A DNA stretch of 6,494 nt from NCBI GenBank assembly GCA_019454865.1, contig JACFNJ010000036.1, positions 8,903 through 15,396 on the forward strand. Direction: 5' to 3'. The stretch is from Bacteroidia bacterium (GTDB taxonomy: Bacteria; Bacteroidota; Bacteroidia; UKL13-3). Of the stretch, positions 1 through 5,751 are shown piece after piece. A model generated the notes under the pieces. It saw only the letters and a list, made by a program, of their open reading frames with translations, searched no databases and was not told the origin of the DNA. The translations under genes were made by a program, and so were the position numbers. How positions within the stretch are numbered: the first letter of the stretch is position 1; each line of letters starts with the position of its first letter.

Positions 1-135
1 TAATGATTTTTTTATAAGCGAAAGATGCCCTTGGTGTAATGCACCCATTGTAGGTACAAAACCTATGGATTGACCCTCTGCACGTTTTTTATTTAAGTGA
101 TGTTCAAGGTGATTTATATTTTTAAAAACAAACAT
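1..135 (-). CDS. panC: Pantothenate synthetase (pantoate--beta-alanine ligase), N-terminal 45 residues, partial
   Basis: PanC condenses pantoate with beta-alanine using ATP, through a pantoyl-adenylate intermediate, in the cytoplasmic pathway to pantothenate and coenzyme A. Reading the minus strand from an ATG whose last base is 135 gives 45 codons with no stop, leaving the window at base 1. Residues 25-41 read GFVPTMGALHQGHLSLI, the family signature: PTMGAL is followed by the HxGH nucleotide-binding motif (H34, H37). As I recall E. coli PanC, the PTMG and HxGH residues carry the same numbers, so this start is well supported. A TAA codon lies immediately upstream in frame, so no longer start is possible. 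The rest of the protein (about 280 residues in the family) is outside the window. The gene is transcribed away from the glycogen-synthase-like gene, with 115 bases between the two starts. No clear promoter or Shine-Dalgarno was seen for it. Confidence 0.95.
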   Translation of the reverse strand, partial: MFVFKNINHLEHHLNKKRAEGQSIGFVPTMGALHQGHLSLIKKSL

Positions 136-217
136 TTAGGTTACTTATTATGTGGTTGTTATCCTTTTAAGGAAAATAAAAAGGGCGGTATATTACTATT
201 TTTCTATAATTTTTATA

Positions 218-225
218 TATTTTTG
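218..225 (+). promoter_or_regulatory. Candidate Bacteroidota -7 promoter element (TATTTTTG)
   Basis: TATTTTTG matches the Bacteroidota -7 consensus TAnnTTTG exactly and lies 25 bases before the ATG at 251, which would give a very short leader containing the Shine-Dalgarno. No good TTTG or TTG -33 element is visible about 20 bases upstream, where the sequence is a run of A and T. In such AT-rich DNA an eight-base match can arise by chance. If real, it supports the start at 251, because the alternative upstream ATG at 152 would lie outside the transcript. Confidence 0.4.
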
Positions 226-237
226 TAAACTTTTTTT

Positions 238-243
238 AAGGAG
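238..243 (+). promoter_or_regulatory. Strong Shine-Dalgarno (AAGGAG) that fixes the start at 251
   Basis: AAGGAG sits seven bases before the ATG at 251, ideal spacing for pairing with the 16S rRNA 3' end. It decides between two in-frame starts: the ATG at 152 would add 33 hydrophobic residues that are not part of the family, whereas the ATG at 251 begins MAKKKILFIS, the usual first beta strand. None of the other complete genes here has so clear a Shine-Dalgarno. Confidence 0.8.
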
Positions 244-250
244 ATTTATA

Positions 251-1066
251 ATGGCAAAAAAGAAAATTTTGTTCATTTCGTCAGAAATGAGTCCGTATTT
301 GAAAGTGAGTACTGTAGCAGAATTAGCAAGACGACTTCCACAAGCAATTCAAGAAAAAGAAAACGAAATACGCGTGTTAATGCCACGTTATGGTTGTATT
401 AATGAAAGAAGAAACAGGTTACACGAAGTTGTTCGATTGTCTGGTATTAACATTACAATAGACGATAATGACAACCCACTTACCATAAAGGTAGCATCAT
501 TGCCTGAAGCAAAAATGCAGGTGTATTTTTTAGATAACGAAGATTATTTTCATCGTAAATTTGTTTACACGGATGAAAACAATAAGTTTTTTGACGACAA
601 TGATGAAAGAACTATTTTCTTCTGTAAAGGGGTTTTGGAAACTGTAAAAAAGTTGGGCTGGCAGCCGGATATTATCCATTGCCATGGCTGGATGACAAGT
701 TTGGTTCCACTTTATTTAAAAACTATTTATAAAGACGAGCCGGTTTTTAAAAATGCAAAAATAGTTTACAGCGTTTTTGAAAATCAATTTGATGACAGCT
801 TAGGTAAAGACTTTGCTCGAAAAGCAAGCTTAAATACAATTGATAACAAGCAAATGGGAGCATTAGATGCGTCTTGTGCAGGATTATACAAATCAGGTAT
901 AGTACACTCCGATGCAGTTGTAAAGTGTAGCGAAGATATTGATCCGGATGTTACAAGTTTTATTAAAAAACAAAAAGGCAAAGTAGTAATCGGACATAAA
1001 GAAGAAGAAGATTACGTAGAAGACTATATAAAACTGTATGATAATTTGCTGGAAAGACAGAACTAA
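251..1066 (+). CDS. Glycogen/starch synthase-like protein, GT5 N-terminal domain only (271 aa)
   Basis: The protein aligns by eye with the N-terminal Rossmann-like half of GT5 glycogen/starch synthases. MAKKKILFISSEMSPYLK (1-18) matches the first strand and loop, RVLMPRYG (41-48) follows, and PDIIHCHGWMTSLVPLYL (139-156) corresponds to the PDI-H-H-W-ALVPLYL block. Full-length enzymes are about 480 residues and need a C-terminal GT-B domain to bind ADP-glucose; this one stops at 271 after a charged tail. The KTGGL motif after SPY is replaced by KVSTV (18-22), the aspartate of the HxHDW block is glycine (146), and the following HN loop reads SVFENQF (174-180). Glycogen synthase activity is therefore doubtful. 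From memory, proteins of this length and annotation, next to panC, are common in Bacteroidota, so this is probably a conserved short family and not a broken gene. The first residue is set by the AAGGAG at 238. The last 29 bases overlap the DUF4270 gene. Real function unknown; glgA is the symbol databases might apply. Confidence 0.85.
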   Translation: MAKKKILFISSEMSPYLKVSTVAELARRLPQAIQEKENEIRVLMPRYGCINERRNRLHEVVRLSGINITIDDNDNPLTIKVASLPEAKMQVYFLDNEDYFHRKFVYTDENNKFFDDNDERTIFFCKGVLETVKKLGWQPDIIHCHGWMTSLVPLYLKTIYKDEPVFKNAKIVYSVFENQFDDSLGKDFARKASLNTIDNKQMGALDASCAGLYKSGIVHSDAVVKCSEDIDPDVTSFIKKQKGKVVIGHKEEEDYVEDYIKLYDNLLERQN

Positions 1067-2396
1067 AAATGCTTTCCTAATTCTTTTATCTGTACTATTT
1101 TTTAGTATATCTTGTAAAAAAGAAAACAACGAAATAGGTTCAGACGTAATAGGAAACCGAAGTGGTTTTGATATACAAGTAACCGATACTTTTACTGTAA
1201 TTTCATATAGCTCAGTTGCAGATAGCGTGGATACACGATTTGCTTCATACTATATGTTGGGGCAAATGAATGACCCGGTTTTGGGAATTTCAACGTCCAA
1301 TTTAGTTACTCAATTTTTATATCCTGTTTCAAATTTTACATTTAGCGGAATGACCATTGACTCTGCTGTTGTACAATTACGATATGCAGGCAAAACTGCA
1401 TTGTATGGAAAAAATACCACTCAAACGATAAAGTTGTATGAACTTACTGAAGACTTAAACACATCATTGGATGCAACTTTTTTCTCAAACAGAGAGTATC
1501 AAATAAACAATACTGAATTGGGCAGCTACAACGGAGAGTTTAATTTAAACGATAGTGTAATTTTAACAATTGATGGTACAAGGTACTCTTATGCACCACA
1601 AATGCGTATTAAAATTACAGATCCTAACTTTATAAATAAACTTCAGTTAGCGGCTGATTCTTCATTTAGTAATCCTACGCAGTTTAAATCGGCATTTAAA
1701 GGTTTTTATATCACTGCCGAACAAATGGGTATGGCAGCAGGTGACGGTGCCGTTGCTTACATTAATATGCGAACAGATAATGCTGAAAGTGCATTAGTGG
1801 TTTATGCTTCAAAAGCTGGTGTACAATCTAAATTTGAGTTTCCTTTCGGAGGCACCAATGAGGTAAAAACCAATCAATTTAAGCACAGTGCAATTCCGGT
1901 AACATTACAGCCAATGCAAAGTGGTAATCATCAAAATACTTGCTATGTACAAGGTGGTGCAGGTATTAAAACAAGAATATTAATACCTAATTTACTTGAT
2001 TTGGTTAAAAATAACCAAGTGGCAATTCAAAGTGCTAGAATTGAGTTTAAATTAGCCAATGTTGATACATCAATATATCAATTGCCAACACGATTAAATA
2101 TTTGGGATGCATACCCTAACGGAACTCGAAAAATGATAGCTGACTTTAGTGAATCGTTAAGTTATTATGGTGGATTATACGACCAAAGTACACAAAGCTA
2201 TTCATTTCATATTAATCGGTATATTCAAGAGGTGTTTAATAATTATACAAACAATAAAACGAATACTAACTATGGTTTAAATTTGTTTGTTCCTGAAGAT
2301 TATCCGGTGTCTATAAATCGAGCAGTATTTAATACTGACAGCACACTAATTGATAAAAAAATAAAACTGATACTAACATATACTGTTATAAAATAA
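1038..2396 (+). CDS. DUF4270 family lipoprotein, probable outer-membrane protein of unknown function
   Basis: A 452-residue protein with a lipoprotein signal: a charged start (KDRTK, 6-10), a hydrophobic stretch (about 11-25) and Cys26 preceded by FSIS, an acceptable signal peptidase II site. The segment after the cysteine is KKENNEIGSD, followed by MLGQMNDPVLGISTSNLVTQF-like sequence (73-93), whose NDPVxG...TQ core is typical of DUF4270. The remainder is rich in short alternating hydrophobic/polar strands, suggesting a beta-sheet fold, with no transmembrane helix after the signal. It is probably lipid-anchored in the outer membrane; whether it faces the surface or the periplasm is unclear. 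The ATG at 1038 is the only usable ATG, since an in-frame TAA lies at 1029-1031 and the signal peptide begins here. It overlaps the end of the upstream gene by 29 bases in another frame and has no clear Shine-Dalgarno, so translational coupling is likely. No biochemical function is known to me for DUF4270. Confidence 0.88.
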   Translation: MIICWKDRTKNAFLILLSVLFFSISCKKENNEIGSDVIGNRSGFDIQVTDTFTVISYSSVADSVDTRFASYYMLGQMNDPVLGISTSNLVTQFLYPVSNFTFSGMTIDSAVVQLRYAGKTALYGKNTTQTIKLYELTEDLNTSLDATFFSNREYQINNTELGSYNGEFNLNDSVILTIDGTRYSYAPQMRIKITDPNFINKLQLAADSSFSNPTQFKSAFKGFYITAEQMGMAAGDGAVAYINMRTDNAESALVVYASKAGVQSKFEFPFGGTNEVKTNQFKHSAIPVTLQPMQSGNHQNTCYVQGGAGIKTRILIPNLLDLVKNNQVAIQSARIEFKLANVDTSIYQLPTRLNIWDAYPNGTRKMIADFSESLSYYGGLYDQSTQSYSFHINRYIQEVFNNYTNNKTNTNYGLNLFVPEDYPVSINRAVFNTDSTLIDKKIKLILTYTVIK

Positions 2397-2399
2397 GCC

Positions 2400-3428
2400 G
2401 TGATAGTAATATTACATAAAAGCAGTACGGATACGGATAAACATGCTTTAGCCTTGTTTTTCCAAGAAAATAATCTTGCCTATAAATACATAGATGCCAC
2501 AAAAACATTTGTAGTTCCAAAGTTTCAGCAAGAAGATAAGATAAAAGTTTTTAAAGGAATAGAAAAAATTATTCCGATAGATACTCCTTACCAACTGGCA
2601 TCAAAACTCTATAAAACAAATACTGTTGTAGAAGTTAATAGCTCAAAAATTGGAGATAATAACTTTACAATGATTGCCGGGCCATGTTCGGTGGAAAACG
2701 AAGATCAAATATTTCAGGTTGCTGAGTTTTTGCATAACAAAGGAATAAAAAATATTCGAGGTGGTGCATATAAGCCACGTACATCGCCATATAGTTTTAG
2801 AGGGCTTGAAAAAACCGGATTACAGCTTTTGCATAAAGCCGCAAAGGCATATAATTTAAATGTAGTAACGGAAGTTTTGGACACAAGCCTGATAGATGAA
2901 GTGGCAGCTTATGCAGATATAATACAAGTTGGAAGCAGAAACATGCACAACTTTTATATGCTAAATGAGTTAGGAAAAATAAATAAACCAATAATACTAA
3001 AACGAGGTTTCCAGGCAAAAGTAGTGGAATGGTTATTGGCAGCCGAATACATAATGAGTGGTGGAAACGAAAAGATAATATTGTGCGAAAGAGGCATACG
3101 CAGTTTTGACCCAAGCAGTAGAAATATATTAGACATAAACGTAATACCATTAATTAAAGAATTGAGTCATTTACCAATTATAGTTGACCCAAGCCATGCC
3201 ACAGGAATAGCCAAGTATGTAACACCTGCATCGCTTGCTGCTATAGCAATTGGAGCCGATGGTTTACTAATTGAGTTGCATCCAACGCCAGCCAAAGCAT
3301 TAAGTGATGGCGACCAAGCATTATCATTTGAAGAGTTTGATGAATTATTGAAACAAACCCAAACGATATTATCAGCAATAAATAAAAAATCGGATTTGGA
3401 AACATTTACTTTTAAATTATCAAGATAA
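2400..3428 (+). CDS. aroF: 3-deoxy-7-phosphoheptulonate (DAHP) synthase with N-terminal ferredoxin-like domain
   Basis: This cytoplasmic enzyme joins phosphoenolpyruvate and erythrose-4-phosphate, the first step of the shikimate pathway to aromatic amino acids. The 342 residues comprise a small N-terminal ferredoxin-like domain (about 1-70, starting MIVILHK) and a TIM barrel (about 85-325). Diagnostic motifs are AGPCSVE (93-99), KPRTSP (125-130), QVGSRNM (176-182), KRGF (201-204), CERGIRSFD (229-237), DPSHATG (263-269) and IELHPTPAKALSDGDQAL (291-308). The metal ligands expected for this family are all present: C96, H266, E292 and D303, with the spacing I recall for the Thermotoga enzyme. In that enzyme the N-terminal domain mediates feedback inhibition by Tyr/Phe; the same is plausible here. 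There is no fused chorismate mutase domain. The start is GTG: the first in-frame ATG is codon 91, inside the barrel, and the family begins MIVIL. It lies three bases after the DUF4270 stop. Symbol aroF follows the subfamily name; aroG or aroA would be alternatives. Confidence 0.95.
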   Translation: MIVILHKSSTDTDKHALALFFQENNLAYKYIDATKTFVVPKFQQEDKIKVFKGIEKIIPIDTPYQLASKLYKTNTVVEVNSSKIGDNNFTMIAGPCSVENEDQIFQVAEFLHNKGIKNIRGGAYKPRTSPYSFRGLEKTGLQLLHKAAKAYNLNVVTEVLDTSLIDEVAAYADIIQVGSRNMHNFYMLNELGKINKPIILKRGFQAKVVEWLLAAEYIMSGGNEKIILCERGIRSFDPSSRNILDINVIPLIKELSHLPIIVDPSHATGIAKYVTPASLAAIAIGADGLLIELHPTPAKALSDGDQALSFEEFDELLKQTQTILSAINKKSDLETFTFKLSR

Positions 3429-3444
3429 TCATAAATTTGAAACC

Positions 3445-5286
3445 ATGTGTGGAATAGTAGCTTACATAGGTCATAGAGAAGCCTACCCTATTATAATAAA
3501 GGGATTAAAACGTTTAGAATATCGTGGATACGATAGCGCAGGTGTTGCATTGTTAACTCCTGAAAAAAGTTTAAACATTTACAAAAAAACCGGAAAAGTT
3601 TCTGATCTGGAAGCTGAAACCTCCGATAAGGATGTTCATGCGTTTACCGGAATGGGGCATACACGCTGGGCTACACATGGTGAACCCAACGACCGAAATG
3701 CACACCCGCATCTTTCCCAAAACAAAGAATTTGCAATAATTCATAATGGCATTATTGAAAATTATGCTTCATTAAAAAAAGCTTTACAGGAACGTGGGCA
3801 TGAATTTAAAAGCGACACAGATACCGAAGTGTTGGTACACTTAATAGAAGAAGTGCACCAAAAAAACAAAGTAACGTTGGAAGAAGCAGTGCGTATGTCT
3901 TTAACGCAGGTTATAGGAGCTTATGCTATAGTTATCTTGTCCAAATCCGACCCAAATTATTTAATTGGTGCACGTAAAGGTAGCCCAATGGTTGTGGGCA
4001 TTGGTGAAGGCGAACATTTTATTGCAAGCGATGCTACACCAATTGTAGAATATACCAAAAATGTTGTTTACCTAAACGATGGCGAAATTGTAATAATTGA
4101 TAACAATAAACTTACAATTAAAACCATTGACAACACCATTAAAACACCATATATACAGGAGTTAGAGATTAACTTAGAAAGTATAGAAAGAGGGGGTTTT
4201 GAGCACTTCATGTTAAAAGAAATATATGAACAACCACGTTCAATTTTGGATTCGTTCCGTGGCAGAACACATATTAATGAAGGCAATATAGCAATGGCAG
4301 GGATTGACTTGTTTGAAGACAAGTTGAAAAACTGCAAAAGAATTATAATAGTGGGATGTGGAACAAGCTGGCATGCCGGCTTAGTAGGCGAATATTTATT
4401 CGAAGATTTTGCACGCATACCGGTTGAAGTGGAATATGCATCGGAGTTCCGCTATCGCAATCCGGTATTGGATGAGAGCGATTTTGTGATTGCTATATCG
4501 CAAAGTGGTGAAACAGCAGATACGTTAGCAGCGCTTGAATTAGCAAAGAGCAAAGGTGCTACAATATTTGGAGTATGTAATGTAGTTGGGTCATCCATAC
4601 CACGTATTACTGATGCCGGTGCATACACACATGCAGGTCCTGAAATTGGAGTAGCTTCTACCAAAGCATTTACAGCTCAGGTTACAGCTTTATTGTTAAT
4701 GGCACTTTCTGTAGCACAAAAAAGAGGTGCTATATCAACACAGCGAATGCGCGAGTTATTAATTGAATTGGAAACAATACCTTCAAAAATTGAAGAAACA
4801 TTGAAACTAGATGATTCAATTAAAAAAATTGCAGAAGAAATAAAAGAATCTCGAAATGCATTGTATTTAGGTAGAGGTTATGGTTTTCCAATTGCATTGG
4901 AAGGAGCATTAAAATTGAAAGAAATAAGCTACATTCATGCTGAAGGATATCCTGCTGCCGAAATGAAGCATGGCCCAATCGCACTTATAGATGAAGAAAT
5001 GCCGGTAGTGGTAATTGCAACACAACACAGTTATTACGAAAAAGTAATCAGCAATATTCAAGAAGTAAAAGCAAGAAAAGGTAAAGTAATAGCCATTGCC
5101 ACACAAGGCGATGAGCATATTGCACAAAATGCCGATTATGTAATTTATATACCACAATGTGAAGAAGCAATGTTGCCATTAGTAGCTAGTATTCCGTTGC
5201 AATTGTTATCGTATCACATTGCCGTTATGCGTGGATGCAATGTTGATCAACCAAGAAACTTGGCAAAATCAGTTACGGTAGAATAA
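3445..5286 (+). CDS. glmS: Glutamine--fructose-6-phosphate aminotransferase (isomerizing)
   Basis: GlmS makes glucosamine-6-phosphate from fructose-6-phosphate and glutamine, the committed cytoplasmic step to UDP-GlcNAc for peptidoglycan and lipopolysaccharide. The 613 residues match the usual length (about 609 in E. coli). An N-terminal class II glutaminase domain (about 1-240) begins MCGIVAYIG, with Cys2 becoming the N-terminal nucleophile, and has HTRWATHG (72-79), HNGIIENY (100-107) and SDTDTE (123-128). Two SIS domains follow: the first with CGTSWHAG (305-312), SQSGETADT (352-360) and ASTKAFTAQ (404-412), the second with KEISYIHAEGYPAAEMKHGP (492-511). The C-terminal tail DQPRNLAKSVTVE carries the sugar-ring-opening lysine, K608. 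All key residues are intact. It starts 16 bases after the DAHP synthase stop with no good Shine-Dalgarno, is the last gene of the block, and is followed by a strong terminator. No glmS ribozyme is recognisable in the short gap before it. Confidence 0.98.
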   Translation: MCGIVAYIGHREAYPIIIKGLKRLEYRGYDSAGVALLTPEKSLNIYKKTGKVSDLEAETSDKDVHAFTGMGHTRWATHGEPNDRNAHPHLSQNKEFAIIHNGIIENYASLKKALQERGHEFKSDTDTEVLVHLIEEVHQKNKVTLEEAVRMSLTQVIGAYAIVILSKSDPNYLIGARKGSPMVVGIGEGEHFIASDATPIVEYTKNVVYLNDGEIVIIDNNKLTIKTIDNTIKTPYIQELEINLESIERGGFEHFMLKEIYEQPRSILDSFRGRTHINEGNIAMAGIDLFEDKLKNCKRIIIVGCGTSWHAGLVGEYLFEDFARIPVEVEYASEFRYRNPVLDESDFVIAISQSGETADTLAALELAKSKGATIFGVCNVVGSSIPRITDAGAYTHAGPEIGVASTKAFTAQVTALLLMALSVAQKRGAISTQRMRELLIELETIPSKIEETLKLDDSIKKIAEEIKESRNALYLGRGYGFPIALEGALKLKEISYIHAEGYPAAEMKHGPIALIDEEMPVVVIATQHSYYEKVISNIQEVKARKGKVIAIATQGDEHIAQNADYVIYIPQCEEAMLPLVASIPLQLLSYHIAVMRGCNVDQPRNLAKSVTVE

Positions 5287-5308
5287 TTTTATTATAAACC
5301 AAATTCAC

Positions 5309-5346
5309 AAAGGCTGTTTTATTCAATTAAAGCAGCCTTTTTGTTT
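5309..5346 (+). terminator. Intrinsic (rho-independent) terminator of the glmS operon
   Basis: The arm AAAGGCTGTTTTA (5309-5321) pairs with TAAAGCAGCCTTT (5328-5340) over 13 base pairs with a single G-U wobble, around a six-base loop TTCAAT. The downstream arm runs into TTTTTGTTT (5338-5346), supplying the U tract. It begins 22 bases after the glmS stop codon, exactly where an operon terminator is expected, and separates the upstream block from nrdJ. Confidence 0.92.
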
Positions 5347-5370
5347 CCATTCATAATGGAAATTTTCCAT
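5344..5370. repeat. Overlapping inverted repeats (TTTCCAT / ATGGAAA / TTTCCAT)
   Basis: TTTCCATT (5344-5351) pairs with AATGGAAA (5355-5362) around a three-base loop, and the same ATGGAAA (5356-5362) also pairs with a second TTTCCAT (5364-5370) around one base. The middle arm can pair with only one partner at a time. The element starts at the U tract of the terminator. Function is unknown; a secondary terminator aid, a protein-binding site or chance in AT-rich DNA are all possible. Confidence 0.5.
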
Positions 5371-5585
5371 AACGGTATTTCAATTATCTGAATATAGTTT
5401 TTAAATTGATACAAAATCACCATTTAGGCATAATGACTTGATATGCTGAAAAATACTTGTACTATTTAAAGCTAATCATCTAAATGTCTATTTTTTACAA
5501 CAAAACAATTCTTTTTGAGCAACTTAAATCTTAACGAGAAATCAAGGCTGGCTTGAATTTTTTATGTGAATAATTCGGTTATACA

Positions 5586-5606
5586 CATACTATAACCCAT
5601 ACTATA
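5586..5606. repeat. Direct repeat CATACTATA x2, 12-base period, upstream of nrdJ
   Basis: CATACTATA occurs at 5586-5594 and again at 5598-5606, separated by ACC, so the copies start 12 bases apart, close to one helical turn. They lie about 45-65 bases before the candidate nrdJ -33 element. The ACAC...ACTATATA character is faintly like NrdR boxes found before ribonucleotide reductase genes in many bacteria, but neither copy forms a proper 16-base NrdR palindrome. A regulator-binding site is possible but unproven. Confidence 0.45.
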
Positions 5607-5650
5607 TAAGCCGTTGCTATGTTAGCAAAATTTACATGTGGAAAATGCAG

Positions 5651-5682
5651 TTTGATTAGGAAATTTTTCTAACTCATTTTTG
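5651..5682 (+). promoter_or_regulatory. Candidate Bacteroidota promoter for nrdJ
   Basis: A TTTG at 5651-5654 is followed after 20 bases by CATTTTTG (5675-5682). This fits the phylum's -33 TTTG and -7 TAnnTTTG pattern with suitable spacing and one mismatch (C for the first T of TA). Transcription would begin near 5688, leaving a leader of roughly 60 AT-rich bases before the nrdJ ATG. The assignment rests on pattern matching alone. Confidence 0.42.
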
Positions 5683-5751
5683 GTAAAAAACCGCTAAAAA
5701 AACGGTTGAATTTTTAACAACATAAAAACTCACAAAAATATTGTTCCATAT

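Larger units (their letters stand above)
5347..5751. other. Non-coding region of about 400 bases between glmS terminator and nrdJ
   Basis: No open reading frame longer than about 17 codons with an ATG was found on the plus strand. The region is AT-rich and holds the TTTCCAT inverted repeats at its left end, a small hairpin followed by six T (TCAAG 5542-5546 with CTTGA 5552-5556, T run 5558-5563), a separated inverted pair TATGTG (5563-5568) / CACATA (5584-5589), a 9-base direct repeat (5586-5606), a candidate promoter (5651-5682) and a weak hairpin AACCG (5689-5693) / CGGTT (5703-5707) in the putative leader. I looked for a cobalamin riboswitch because the next gene is B12-dependent, but saw no B12-box-like sequence. 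The length suggests regulation of nrdJ or a small RNA. Confidence 0.7.

Noticed and set aside
152..250. Longer form of the half-synthase gene starting at ATG 152
   Set aside because: The 33 extra residues are a hydrophobic, AT-driven translation outside the family. The AAGGAG at 238-243 and the candidate -7 element at 218-225 both point to the start at 251.
784..1129. Minus-strand open frames opposite the synthase-like and lipoprotein genes
   Set aside because: They lie opposite strongly supported coding sequence, have low-complexity or unfamiliar translations, and have no promoter or ribosome site that I can see.
2797..3150. Minus-strand open frames opposite the DAHP synthase gene
   Set aside because: They overlap conserved catalytic motifs of a clear enzyme on the plus strand, and their Leu/Cys-rich translations look like antisense artefacts.
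3429..3444. glmS ribozyme or other leader element before glmS
   Set aside because: Only 16 bases separate the genes, far too few for the ribozyme, and that element is known mainly from Firmicutes.
4068..5157. Minus-strand open frames opposite glmS
   Set aside because: These are shadows of the highly conserved SIS domains and show no recognisable protein features.
5619..5672. 17-codon frame with a CGKC motif before nrdJ
   Set aside because: It is too short to support, has no ribosome site, and overlaps the candidate promoter; the two cysteines alone do not make a zinc-binding protein.
5689..5712. Hairpin AACCG/CGGTT followed by T-rich sequence as a terminator before nrdJ
   Set aside because: The stem has five pairs with a nine-base loop, and the following GAATTTTTAA is a poor U tract; it also lies in the putative nrdJ leader, where a strong terminator would be unexpected.
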